DNA of 64,000 nt from contig OY752144.1 in the NCBI GenBank assembly GCA_963573315.1, positions 1,730,501-1,794,500 on the forward strand. Direction: 5' to 3'. The notes under the pieces are model-generated. The model was not told where the DNA came from, made no database searches, and saw only the letters and a program-made list of their open reading frames with translations. The stretch is from Entomortierella parvispora. Lineage: Eukaryota > Mortierellomycota > Mortierellomycetes > Mortierellales > Mortierellaceae. Position numbers and translations under genes: made by a program. This document shows, piece after piece, positions 31,273 to 41,584 of the stretch; positions within the stretch are counted from its first letter, which is position 1; the number at the start of each line of letters is the position of its first letter.

Positions 31273-34200
31273 TCAGCCCCTTGGTAAATATCTCTTTTGT
31301 CTTTGCTGCGATGGATTCTTCTTTTCTTTAACAAGTTTCCAGTAGTCTCGAACGCATTGTTTTTCGATGAAGTTTTCTTCAGGTTCCCATGTGTAATCCT
31401 CTTCTGAGTAGCCTACCCATTTTGCTTTGTATTCCCACTCCCCCCCTCGGGAAGGATGTGGTCGGTGGTCAAGAATGTATTCGATTTCAAAAATTGGCAG
31501 AGTCGCCAGATCTTCTAATACCAGTTTGAGCTGAGAAGGAGCATAGTTGCGGCTAAGAAGTTCGCCAGTACCATCACGAAGTTCGTATGAACCACCGGAT
31601 GTGCGGCGCACTACAGTGTATGGCCCTTCGTAGCGAGGCGTAAGCTTGTTGCCGAGAATTGGATCAAGCGTCATTACTTTGGCGCCGTCTGGGAAATCAT
31701 TCTGCAAGACGGTCGCATTGAATCTCGCAATCATTCTCCTTTGTGTCTCTTGTGATTTTTTGTCAATGGCAGGGAACACAACTTCTGTCATATATTGGAG
31801 TCTTTCGCAGAGGTCTGCGTGAGTCATAGTAGTTCTTGTAGATTTGGAGTAATTTTGGAAGCCGTTGGCCTTCCGAGCAAAGAAGAGAGAAAACGGGGAT
31901 GAATTATGGAGGGCGACGATCCTTGAGTTCATTGCAAGCTGTGCCATAGGGACATGAAGGTCCCAGGAGTCTTGTTTTTGTTGATGCTCCTTTTTGATGA
32001 TGTCGACTGCAATTTTGACGTGTCGTTCTGCGACGCCATTACCTCGAGGGTGGTATGGTGTAAGAAGCCTGTGATCGACACCGAACTGAGTAGTCATTGT
32101 GTGCATAAGTTTGTTCACAAATTCTCTGCCGTTGTCGGATTGTAAAACGCGAGGAAAACCAATAGTACAGAATATGTCAAAGAGGGCGCGTGCCACTGTA
32201 TTGGCCTGTTTGTCAGGTATGGCCTTGAGAAATACGAAGCGGGTGCAAACATCCACTAGGATGAGGAGGAAGACATTGCCTGTTGTAGATAACGGGAATG
32301 GTCCAGCCAAGTCCATTGCCATATGATCTCCAGGCAAGTTTGCGTGGATAGCTTTCAGTGGATGGTAGCCCTTGAGACTAATGTTGTATTTTTGGCAATC
32401 CGGGCATTTCTTAACCCAAGCTAGGCAGTCATCCGTGAGACGGGGCCATGTGCATTGCTCAGCATGGATGGAGCGTACCATCGCATTTGCTCCTAGATGT
32501 CCTAGAGCATGAGTCTTGTGGAGGATTTCGTCCTTTATTTTGTTTTCGTGTACCGTGCGCATTATGGTGTCGCTGTTTTGCATGATGTGCATGTAGGCAT
32601 TGACAATATACGCTTGGTTGGAATCGTAGCGCGTTTGCATTGATGCTGGGAATAGTCTGGACAAGTGGTCAGGTAGGATATTCATGACTCCAGGTCGATA
32701 TTCTACGGCGAAGTCGTAGCTCAAAATAGTCTCATGCCATCCTGTAAGCATGGAATTCAGATCCTTTTGGGTATGAATGTATATAAGAGCGCGGTGGTCA
32801 GTATAGAGTGTAAAATGTCTGCCCCACAAGTAATAATGAAACTTTGTAAGTGCGAAAACGATACCCAGTAATTCTTTTTGGGTTGCTGAGTAGCGACGTT
32901 CTCGGTCCTGTAGTGATCGTGCCATGAACGATATATACCTGTTCTGCCATTTCTTCTTGGATTCGTTATATACTCGTTGGTATAGCACCGCTGCGACGCC
33001 CACGTTGGATGCATCAGTGGCAACGTAGAACATCAGTGAAAAATCCGGGAAGTGCAGGATGGGAGCCATGCTCAGTAATTTTTTAAAAGCATTGAAGGCG
33101 TCCAGTTCATCCTGATTGAGCTTGAAAGGTTTTGTCTCGTGCCTTAATTTGTCTAATGGTGCCGCTAGTGTACTGAACAGCGGAATAAACTCCCGGAAGA
33201 AATTGAAGGTGCCCATGTATGATTGTACTTGAGTGCCCGTCGTTGGGGGTACCCATTGCTCGATATTGGCAAGCTTGGTGGGGTCGACACGCTTACCAGC
33301 TAAGTCCACCACGAAGCCCAAGAGGACAATTTGTGTGGCATAGAAATGCGACTTATCCGGGTTGATAATTAGGTTAGCTTTTGTAAGCCGCTCAATTACG
33401 CATTTGACATGTTCTGCATGCTCCTCTCTGGTCTTAGAGAAAATGACGATGTCGTCGATAAAAACCAACACGAAAGGCAAGTCGCCCAGGATGCGCGTCA
33501 TTCCACGTTGGAAAATACTGGAGAGAGGTTTTAGTCCGAACGGGGCTCGCCGGAACATATACTGAATTCCACGGTGCATAAAGGCCGTCAGTGGTTGGTG
33601 GCCTGCTTCAATAGGTAGGCGATGATAAGCTTGCGTAAGATCAATTGTGGAATATATTGCATGCCCTCCAATTTGTTGCAGGATATCCAATATCAATGGT
33701 ACAGGGTGATTGTCATCCTTGAGTAGCTTGTTCAAGGGTCGTGGATCGAGACAGACTCGCCATTTCGTTTTATTGCCTAGTAGGTCTTTCTTGGCCGCCA
33801 GAGTCAACGTATTGTTGTGGCGATTATTGGCCGGCGCATGTGTGATGACTCCATCCTTAAGCCATTTGTCAACTTGCTCATCGAAGATATGTTGCTGCTG
33901 TTCGGCGAATTTTCTTGGCCGGCGATACACCGTGGTACCTTCTGGAACGTCTAGGAAGACATGCATTTCAGGTAGTGTGCAGTGGCTATCCAGAGGAATT
34001 TGGGCATTGCCGTGTAACGCTCCCTCAATTTCGTTCATAAATTGTGCCTTACACTTTTTGAATTTGTCCGTAAGTTCTTCAGCTGGAGTTTCTAGAGGTA
34101 GCGTCGATGGCTTCTCGTCCGGTATCGGAGGTGGGAGGGTATGTGCGTGTGCACGACCATCTGCTATGCCTCCAATGGTGAACCCGAGTTTGTTGAATAA

Positions 34201-36348
34201 ATCTATTCCGATGACGAAAGGATACTGCAAGTCAAAGACTTCGAATGAAGTGAGCAAGAAGTGTTCGTTACACTCTATCTCTATCTGTTCCGTTGTTCCT
34301 GTACGGGCCACATGCATTTCCTTGTGTCCTAGGAATATATTTCCGTGTGCTTTGTTCACATTTAGTTTGAGGTTGTCTACGATTGATTTGTCAATGAAGG
34401 ACTTGGTAGCTCCTGAGTCAAGTAGAGCTTCAAACTGATACCCTTCGAAGTAGATAGGTACTATTAATCTGGAGTCAGCATCCTTTTCATCTACGAGTTC
34501 GTTGTACACGATTGTTTCATGAGTACTCAATTGTTCTTCGTTTATTGTCATACTGCCTTGTAACTCTGTACTTCCCCTGCCTGCGTGCCCCAATATGGAA
34601 TCAGTCAGATGAATTAACTTGATGAAATTTTCTTCCAGTATCGGTGGTACGTCCTTAGCCTGAGGTGAGTTAAGGGCAGAAGTTAGCATGTTGAAGTGAA
34701 GATCTTGGTAAGGCTTCCATGCTTTTCCGCGAAGTATATGAAGAGGGTTCTTACGATAGTTACGGTCTCGTGAGTTATTATTATCCTGGTCTTCTCGACG
34801 GTTACGAGAATCAGATTGGTAGGGTTCATAGCGACCTGATCCTCGGGCAGAATACCCTGGGTTCTTGTGGTCGGCTCTGTCCCGGTTGTCATTATAATTG
34901 TTTGAGCGACCTCTGCTCCGTTCTTCGTTCATACGTGTGCGGCACTTGTCCATTGAGTGACCAGGTTTACGGCAGTATTCGCATTCAAAGTGGTTTTTTG
35001 TGGTATGGTTACCGTTCTTCTTGCAGGTGTCACAGTACAATCCTTTGGCTCCGGCGGTATCCTTGACAGCCTTTTGATCATTGATGGGCACCAAAGGGGC
35101 GCGGAAGTCATCGCGTGCATTGCTGGGCCCTGTGAGTTTACTCAAGGCGGCGCAGAAATCGCTGATAGTAAGAGGACTGTCCGGCAGCTGCACCAAGTGG
35201 CGGTTAGCCATCTGGAACCGGGAATTAACAGTGTCCATCTCCTGGGATGAAATGCCTTGACGCAGTAGGGTGAGGATGAGGTCGTTGTCATCTTGAATGC
35301 GGTACACTCTGGTAGCGCGCGCGATACGGTGGGCGTAGTGACGGTACGGTTCCCCTTGATGGCGGCCAAAGTTGGTCAGGTTAGACAAGGCTGCCTCTCG
35401 CTCTTCAGTGGTTAAGCAAGTTTCGAAGAATGTTCTTTCCAGGTAATCGATGGTGATCACCTCTTGATTGTCTGCAAAGATGGCCTTGAGTTTGTCGTGA
35501 AAATGTTGGCTCAGAACAAGATAGCACAGGTACCTGTCACCATGAGATCGGAGGTAGGTTTCTCCAAGGTATGGCACCACTTCTCGTTCGAAGTGAGCCC
35601 ACCAGTCATAAGCGGATTTAGTATCAGCTTCTCCAAATCGCTTCCATTGAGGCAGTGGCTTGACTGGAAATCCTGCTTCAGAGCGCATTGGTCCTTGCGG
35701 TGTCGAGGAAGCAGCGTTGCTGTCTTGAGCCGGTGCCTGCTGACTTGCCCACTGTGCGGGAACAGGCTGGCGCATGTCACACAGCATACGATAATTTATC
35801 TCCAAGGCGTCGTGCCTTTGCTTAATCATCATAAGTTTCTTCCTGTACTCATTCGTCTTCCCTTGATCCAGGTCGAGAGTCGTATTGGTAATTTCATTAC
35901 GTGCGATGAGGATCGTGTATGACCGCATTTGTTGCTTGGCGGTGGTCATTGCCAAGTGCATTGTTGCGATCTCATGTTCTAGTTGCTCATCTGAGAATAG
36001 CACAAGATCGTCTTCCTGAGGAGGCGTGGTTACGGCGCCTGTGATTGACATTGGCATCCCAGGCTGGCGCTTAGGGATTGAAGGCAGCTGTGAAGGCAGT
36101 GTTCCTTCAAATGTCGTGACTTCGTCGTCGATATCCATACTCTCAGCTGTTGCCTCGTTGCAGGGTTCTGTCACGGAAGTGGCGGTGGTAGCGAAGGTAG
36201 CATTGGCAGCATCAGTAGCTGAAGTAGCATCACCTGTGTTGGCGATCTGTCCAAGGTTGGGTGCGGGCTGAGCACTAGTAGCCGACGCCACAGGGATGAC
36301 TACCGCCGTCAGACGGGTACGGTTGACCTTTGGGGTGTATTTCGTCAT
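31273..36348 (-). CDS. C Gag-Pol polyprotein with C-terminal chromodomain
   Basis: 1691 residues from ATG at 36348. An Ala/Thr-rich N-terminus precedes a gag capsid region (about 220-420), then a zinc knuckle CEYCRKPGHSMDKC (456-469) and an Arg/Asn-rich stretch. Protease is at LLDSGATKSF (Asp644). The RT has FIDD (963-966) within VLVFIDDIVIF. RNase H has ATDASNVGVA and YTDHRAL. Integrase has HHCC (HLGAN..CPDCQ) and D1346-x58-D1405-x35-E1441. A chromodomain (EIEYILDHR, then AKWVGYSEEDYTWEPEENF) occupies about 1618-1675 and would steer integration to marked chromatin. A single ORF without a gag/pol frameshift resembles Tf1. There are no defects, so this is a candidate autonomous element. Confidence 0.95.
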   Translation of the reverse strand: MTKYTPKVNRTRLTAVVIPVASATSAQPAPNLGQIANTGDATSATDAANATFATTATSVTEPCNEATAESMDIDDEVTTFEGTLPSQLPSIPKRQPGMPMSITGAVTTPPQEDDLVLFSDEQLEHEIATMHLAMTTAKQQMRSYTILIARNEITNTTLDLDQGKTNEYRKKLMMIKQRHDALEINYRMLCDMRQPVPAQWASQQAPAQDSNAASSTPQGPMRSEAGFPVKPLPQWKRFGEADTKSAYDWWAHFEREVVPYLGETYLRSHGDRYLCYLVLSQHFHDKLKAIFADNQEVITIDYLERTFFETCLTTEEREAALSNLTNFGRHQGEPYRHYAHRIARATRVYRIQDDNDLILTLLRQGISSQEMDTVNSRFQMANRHLVQLPDSPLTISDFCAALSKLTGPSNARDDFRAPLVPINDQKAVKDTAGAKGLYCDTCKKNGNHTTKNHFECEYCRKPGHSMDKCRTRMNEERSRGRSNNYNDNRDRADHKNPGYSARGSGRYEPYQSDSRNRREDQDNNNSRDRNYRKNPLHILRGKAWKPYQDLHFNMLTSALNSPQAKDVPPILEENFIKLIHLTDSILGHAGRGSTELQGSMTINEEQLSTHETIVYNELVDEKDADSRLIVPIYFEGYQFEALLDSGATKSFIDKSIVDNLKLNVNKAHGNIFLGHKEMHVARTGTTEQIEIECNEHFLLTSFEVFDLQYPFVIGIDLFNKLGFTIGGIADGRAHAHTLPPPIPDEKPSTLPLETPAEELTDKFKKCKAQFMNEIEGALHGNAQIPLDSHCTLPEMHVFLDVPEGTTVYRRPRKFAEQQQHIFDEQVDKWLKDGVITHAPANNRHNNTLTLAAKKDLLGNKTKWRVCLDPRPLNKLLKDDNHPVPLILDILQQIGGHAIYSTIDLTQAYHRLPIEAGHQPLTAFMHRGIQYMFRRAPFGLKPLSSIFQRGMTRILGDLPFVLVFIDDIVIFSKTREEHAEHVKCVIERLTKANLIINPDKSHFYATQIVLLGFVVDLAGKRVDPTKLANIEQWVPPTTGTQVQSYMGTFNFFREFIPLFSTLAAPLDKLRHETKPFKLNQDELDAFNAFKKLLSMAPILHFPDFSLMFYVATDASNVGVAAVLYQRVYNESKKKWQNRYISFMARSLQDRERRYSATQKELLGIVFALTKFHYYLWGRHFTLYTDHRALIYIHTQKDLNSMLTGWHETILSYDFAVEYRPGVMNILPDHLSRLFPASMQTRYDSNQAYIVNAYMHIMQNSDTIMRTVHENKIKDEILHKTHALGHLGANAMVRSIHAEQCTWPRLTDDCLAWVKKCPDCQKYNISLKGYHPLKAIHANLPGDHMAMDLAGPFPLSTTGNVFLLILVDVCTRFVFLKAIPDKQANTVARALFDIFCTIGFPRVLQSDNGREFVNKLMHTMTTQFGVDHRLLTPYHPRGNGVAERHVKIAVDIIKKEHQQKQDSWDLHVPMAQLAMNSRIVALHNSSPFSLFFARKANGFQNYSKSTRTTMTHADLCERLQYMTEVVFPAIDKKSQETQRRMIARFNATVLQNDFPDGAKVMTLDPILGNKLTPRYEGPYTVVRRTSGGSYELRDGTGELLSRNYAPSQLKLVLEDLATLPIFEIEYILDHRPHPSRGGEWEYKAKWVGYSEEDYTWEPEENFIEKQCVRDYWKLVKEKKNPSQQRQKRYLPRG

Positions 36349-36600
36349 GAGTGAGAATCCGATCTAGTAGATCCGAATGAATGAATTGCGAATGAGTGAA
36401 ATGGGAAAAAAAACAACAGTCACAAAGTTGTCACGTGATGATGGGGTTCAGTGCGCTCGGTAGCTACAGCTGAGGGGAATCTAACGAGCTGTTTCGTTTA
36501 GATGGATGGATTGGATTGATGGTCGGATGGGTGCTCCGAAGTTGAGTGCATGAGTATGCGGAATGGGGGCTAATTCCGGTGAATCGGTGGTGAGATCAAG

Positions 36601-36813
36601 GTTGATCCAAGTGAATTTCGTTGTTGATCCACGTTAATGGGTTGATCCAACTGAATGTCGTCGTTGATCCAAGTGAATGCCGTTGTTGATCCGGGTTAAT
36701 GGGTTGATCCAACTGAATGTCGTCGTTGATCCAAGTGAATGCCGTTGTTGATCCGGGTTAATGGGTTGATCCAACTGAATGTCGTCGTTGATCCAAGTGA
36801 ATGCCGTTGTTGA
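36601..36813. repeat. Minisatellite, 62-bp unit, about 3.4 copies
   Basis: Units start at 36601, 36663, 36725 and 36787 with GTTGATCCAAGTGAAT. Each is built from three related 18-22 bp subunits (GTTGATCCxx..). The first unit has diverged slightly. The array lies inside the C leader. Confidence 0.92.
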
Positions 36814-36910
36814 CAATGGATGTGGATGTGGATGACAATGGATATGGATGACAATGGATGTGGATGACAATGGATGTGGATGTGGATGGATGTGGATGTG
36901 GATGGATGAG
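36814..36910. repeat. ATGGATGTGGATGAC short tandem repeat
   Basis: Mixed GGATGT/GGATGACAAT units directly follow the 62-bp minisatellite in the C leader. Confidence 0.85.
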
Positions 36911-36935
36911 AGATCCTCTTCTTTACCGAAAAAAA

Positions 36936-37098
36936 TAAAAAGTATACGGCACACAGAGTCGGTAAGAATGAGAGAGGGATCTCTTGATTTATTGTAACGA
37001 TCAGGTATATGTACCTGATCGGGCCTCTGTGACTGCCTTGCCGCCAGCAGCATTATTTGGTTCCAAAATCTTTGCCTTTGCCACCAAATTATGCGACA
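36936..37098 (-). repeat. C 5' LTR (163 bp)
   Basis: Identical to the 3' LTR over all 163 bases by eye. It is followed by the GGGTC duplication at 37099-37103. Confidence 0.95.
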
Positions 37099-37103
37099 GG
37101 GTC

Positions 37104-40100
37104 GTCCTTTCCTTGAAGCCTGTGGAGGATATACAGATTGGGCCACCGCCGTTACTAGTTTGCAAATACAAGGCTTCAAGATCGTGATCGATGGACGTGC
37201 TCGAACCACCCCGAAAGTCTCTCGTCTCCCCATCCAAGATAAACAACAGGACCCGGTGATAGAAACAAGTGAAGAGGGTGACACCGACGGTTCATCAGAC
37301 GAGTCGGACACAGATGAGGAGGATTCTTCGACCGACGACAAAGAAAACGACGACGAAGGGTATGCCCTACTCATTCGAAGCATTCAGGAGGGCAAGGTTG
37401 AGCGGACTGATGCGCGACAACTCAAGAAGGACGATGAGAATGAGGAGATCGTCAATTGTTGGTTCTTGCGCGCCGTCTTCCCTGATCCCCCTGCTTTGGA
37501 TGGACGACAACCCACCTCTTGTTTGTCAATTTCAGATTCTTCGGATACGGCCTCATCGAAGATCAGCGATCCTATGTTTGACGCGGCCCCGATAATGGTC
37601 AACAATTCATACGGATTTCATTTGGAGGCTCCCCGCTGTCGTGATCGTTTGACTAACACCCCGGTCATATTGTTGCCCGGCCTGGAGGAGCGATCAGTAT
37701 ACGTGGGAGATATCCAAGAGGTTCACGACAACTTGCCTGAAATCCAACGCATTTTTCAGGAGCACCAGGAGTGTTTTCCCAAGGAAGGGGAGATGTCTAG
37801 GACGTTGGATGCAGATATGTTGGAAGCCCCTGCCTCTTTTCACCTCAAACCTGGGTCCAAATTTCCGCGCGCATATAACAAAAAATACTCGCCCGGACAA
37901 ATTGCGACCTTGTGCGAGTATCGAGACCAGATGGTCAGGGCTGGAAAAATGAGGCGATCTGGCTCACCTGCTTCTTGCAACCCTCTCCTGATTCAGAAGA
38001 AGGATGGATCTTATCGGGTGTGCATTAATTTTATCCCTGTCAACAAATTAATTGCCCCCATGGCCTGGCCCTTACCGGACCCTATCACTGAGATATACAA
38101 GCTGCAAGGATGCGAATTCTTATCTTTTTGGGATTGCAAGGACGGATACCTCCAATCGCCCATTGCCCAGACGGACTGTACGAGTACAATGTATTACCGA
38201 TGGGCCTCATTGACTCCATGCAATGGTACACTCGACACATGGGCGAGGTCTTTAATTCTATCAAGGATCGACTCAGCAATTTTGTGGACGACATGCCTAC
38301 CGGAGATGCGGATGGATGAGTTCAATGGATCGTTCTCTGGCAAGAAATCAGCATTTTTTGTGAAGCAGCGCGAGTTTTTGGGACGGATCGTCGGGAATGA
38401 TCATATCTCGGCCGACCCAAAGAAGCTATCCAAGATGGAATATTGGCCGGTTCCGCAAAATGTGACAGAGTTGCGCGGATTTGTCGGGTTTGCCTTATTC
38501 CTCTGCGATTTCATATCCAACTTTTCTGCCATGGCTGCTCCACTCTTCCCGCTGTACAAATTGCACAAGGATCCCAAGGCCTTTGTCGACAAATGGTTGT
38601 CAGACCCCAAGTATACAGAAGCCTTTCGTGCCATTCAAATCGCTCTGGTTACTGCTCCGGTTTTGGTCATGATGGATCATAGACGCCCAGTTATTATTTC
38701 GGCCGACACCTCAGATTTTGCTTCTGGCCATGTAATTGCACACTGTCTGCACCCCGAAGATGATGAGCGGATTGATATCCATGTCAAGTATCAGCCGATA
38801 GTGTTTGGGAGCCGAAAAGTATCTGGGGCCGAGTCAAGATATTTCGCCACTGAGCGTGAGCTGTTAGGATTGGTGTACTGCTTAACCAAGCATAGCCATC
38901 TGTTGGAGGGAAAGGAGATTCATGTCTTCATCGATCATCGAGCGTTGTTATATCTGCACAACCTCTCTTCCAAAAGTGCACGCCTCACTCGATGGACCTT
39001 CATCATTGCTCAGTTCAGGATCACCATCCACCATCGTCCGGGGCGAGATATGAAAGACTCGGATCCGCTCTCCCGTATTCATCATAAGAACATCACGGGT
39101 GAAGATTTGCCAGACATAGGAATGGAGGATGCAATGGAGATGGAGGAGAACAAGCGGCTCATGAGGACTATGCTGATTTCAGAGGATCAGGAGCCTTTTG
39201 TTTCGATTGTGGCAGCTTTGCAAGGGGACCCATTGACATATTTGGATAAGGTCACTAGGGGGAAGATCATGAGCATGCTTCCCAAGTACTTTGTCACTCA
39301 AGGGCGTTTATTTAAACGCACATCTGGTGGTAGCCCACGCCAGTATGTACCACCAGGTGAAGTTTTGAGCGTGCTGGAGAACACTCATGGATCCACTGTC
39401 ATGGGTCATCTCGGAGTGGTCGCAACATATACACTCATTGCCGAAGGGTACTTCTGGCCGGGCATGTACGCAGACGTTAAGAAGCACCTTTCGACTTGCG
39501 ACGCTTGTCAACGCTTTCAAACGCGCGATCCAACACGATATCGTTTCCATCGTTTGCCGCCACCTCAAACGATCTTCCATACCTTGGGCCTGGATGCAGT
39601 TGGACCCTTAACGATGTCTAATGGCAAGCGGTTTGTTTTGAATATGGTGGATTATCTCTCTGGATGGGTTGTATCTGTCGCCCTTGCTTCTTTAGCAGGA
39701 AATATTATCGTCCGGACTGTAGAAAAGCATTGGGCTCGACAATATGGATACCCCCATCGCATCATCACGGACAATGGATCATCTCTATCTGCGGGAGCCT
39801 TCAAGGAGTGGTGTATCAATCATGAAATCGATCTCGACCCTGCTTCTGCATATCATCCAGAGACCAATGGAATGGTGGAGCGATATAACGGTTTTATGGT
39901 ACGACAATTGGCTCGTATCATTCAGCATGATGGTTTGGCTGAGAGTGCCTGGGCTACTATCTTGGACCGTGTTACATGGACTTGGAGAACTCAGATCAAG
40001 CAGACTAGAGGCGTATCTCCTTTCGAAATCCTCTTTGGTCAACGAGCTCGCCTCCCATGGGATATAGATCACACTCGGAAGATGGATATGAATGAACGCG

Positions 40101-40444
40101 AGGAAGTCGACGAGGAGAGACGTGAGATCTTGGAAGTTTTGCGTGCTGAAGTTCATCAGAGGATTATTAATGAACACAAGTGGTCCACTGAAGCTGCTGA
40201 TCTACCCCTCCCTCGGAAATATGAGGTCGGAGACGAGGTCTTGGTCCATCAGTCCGCACTTCTGAAGCAATGGAGTGGCAAGCTATCACCTCGTTGGAAG
40301 GGCCCTTTAACCATCTTCGAAGCTTTGCCTGGAGGTGCCTATCGATTGGGCGAGAAGGTTGAGGGGCAATGGCATCGATATTTTGGAGGTCGCCCTGTCA
40401 ACCATGCTCGTCTTAAGCCTTACAAACGTGACACCCAGGATTAA
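37104..40444 (+). pseudogene. B2 pol, 3' part with frame-compensating RT deletions
   Basis: It resumes pol right after C and ends at TAA 40442-40444. Near 38166 and 38311 it has the same 34-bp and 44-bp deletions as B0, so the frame is open throughout, but the segment that should contain FVDD is read as an unrelated peptide. RNase H, the HHCC region, DD35E integrase residues and the C-terminus are all readable. With C removed this would be a full-length Pol without a polymerase active site. Confidence 0.9.
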
Positions 40445-40541
40445 ATAGATCTGGAGGACGCCTTTGGGGATCAGCTTCCCTAGAGACACTCGCTGGCTTG
40501 CTCTCACATAAGACGATGTGAGAAAGAGACCCTGGGATCGG

Positions 40542-41584
40542 TGTGGTGTAGTGGATCCAGGTCCCAGATCCACGCGAGCGAGATAGAGAGAGTTATTTTT
40601 AGTATTTAGTTATTTTTTTATTTTTGTTCCTGTTTTCTGTTTTCTATAAAAAAGGGAGCAAAGTCCACTTTGCTCCTGGTTGCCTTTTCCCCTTACGATT
40701 CCCTCCTGTACCTTGTTGATCACCAGAACACCTCCCTTCTGCTCGTATCTGTCTCGCAGTTACCCTTGGCGTTGCTGCAATATTCAACCCCATCAGCCTT
40801 TGGACGCCGTTGCAATATACGAATCCCTGGGCCTTGACTGTTCCCTGGATATCCCCCAGACCTTTTGTGTTCCCTTGATCCTCCCTGCCCACTCTCGCAG
40901 CATATCCATCCGTGTGCCAGCCCTCCTTGATCAAGTCCTGTACCGCCCTCCGAGCGCTCCGTAGGATCACCTGGACCCTCGCCTATCCGATATCAATTGG
41001 CCATTTGCGAGGTACACTTACGATGTCATATCTCTTCTGAGTGGACCTGTTATGATCTTGGCAACCCACCCTGAGGCCTTCATTGGTGCTTGGGGACCAA
41101 CCATCCTCCTCGTTATATCTCGGAGTCTCCTCTGAACCCTCAGTTAGGCGACCTTGTCCCCTTTCCCAGATAGAATCTCCTTTGCCTTGCTTTACTGACT
41201 AGATCCCATCCCATCCCCTGTGTTGTTATTAGTATAGTATAGTCGCCGTCGTGCTCTTAGCCTTGTAGTCTTTGTTCTCCTGTTTGGATCCCGTTAGGAC
41301 CTGCCTGCTCTTCGGTATGTGGTCCTTGGTTTTCATCCAGTTCGTTCTACTTATCTTTTGATCCCTTTGCTGACTCTCTCTCCTTCCTGTTTATCTCCAG
41401 TACTATCTCCTTGAGACTGTATCTGATCATACAACAGCGTTGTGCCTGATTCCCTGTGGCCCTGAGAGCAAAGTCCCTATCAACTGTAAGCGACGATTTT
41501 TGTTAGTCATCTTTCTTCTCGTTATCAATTTCGCTTCCAGCTCATTGCTGACCTTAGACTATACTTACATTAGACAACATCACA
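40542..41584 (+). repeat. B2 3' LTR (1043 bp)
   Basis: TGTGGTGTAG..CATCACA, preceded by the purine-rich AGAAAGAGACCCTGGGATCGG region and followed by GCGG of the B0 pol start. Confidence 0.93.

Larger units (their letters stand above)
36349..36935 (-). other. C leader (5' untranslated) with minisatellites and possible self-priming site
   Basis: 587 bp between the 5' LTR and the ATG, mostly tandem repeats. Beside the LTR the minus strand reads seven T, then CGGTAAAGAAG. TCGGTAA there is complementary to TTACCGA within the LTR, near where the transcript should start, so self-priming is possible but weaker than in family A. Confidence 0.45.
30926..37098 (-). mobile_element. Element C: intact Ty3/Gypsy chromodomain element with short LTRs
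   Basis: 6173 bp, minus-oriented, 163-bp LTRs identical to each other, 5-bp target duplication GGGTC (30921-30925, 37099-37103), one uninterrupted 1691-residue ORF. The forward LTR starts TGTCGCATAA and ends CTTTTTA, so it ends TA rather than CA. Identical LTRs and an intact ORF indicate a very recent insertion, the youngest level of the nest. Confidence 0.95.
26969..41584 (+). mobile_element. Element B2: plus-oriented B copy carrying element C
   Basis: LTRs 26969-28011 and 40542-41584 flank gag, a pol split by C, and the 3' spacer. The two LTRs differ by about two substitutions (ATCGCT/AGCGCT near 27380 and the last base), so it is young. Flanks do not match: ACGG on the left (26965-26968) and GCGG on the right (41585-41588), with 187 bp of the surrounding B0 sequence missing. 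The copy therefore looks like a recombinant of two insertions. Confidence 0.88.

Noticed and set aside
36634-37383. 249-codon minus-strand ORF over the C leader
   Set aside because: It is made of the minisatellite read as protein (His/Pro/Ile repeats) and crosses the LTR into an opposing pol; it is an artefact of repeats.
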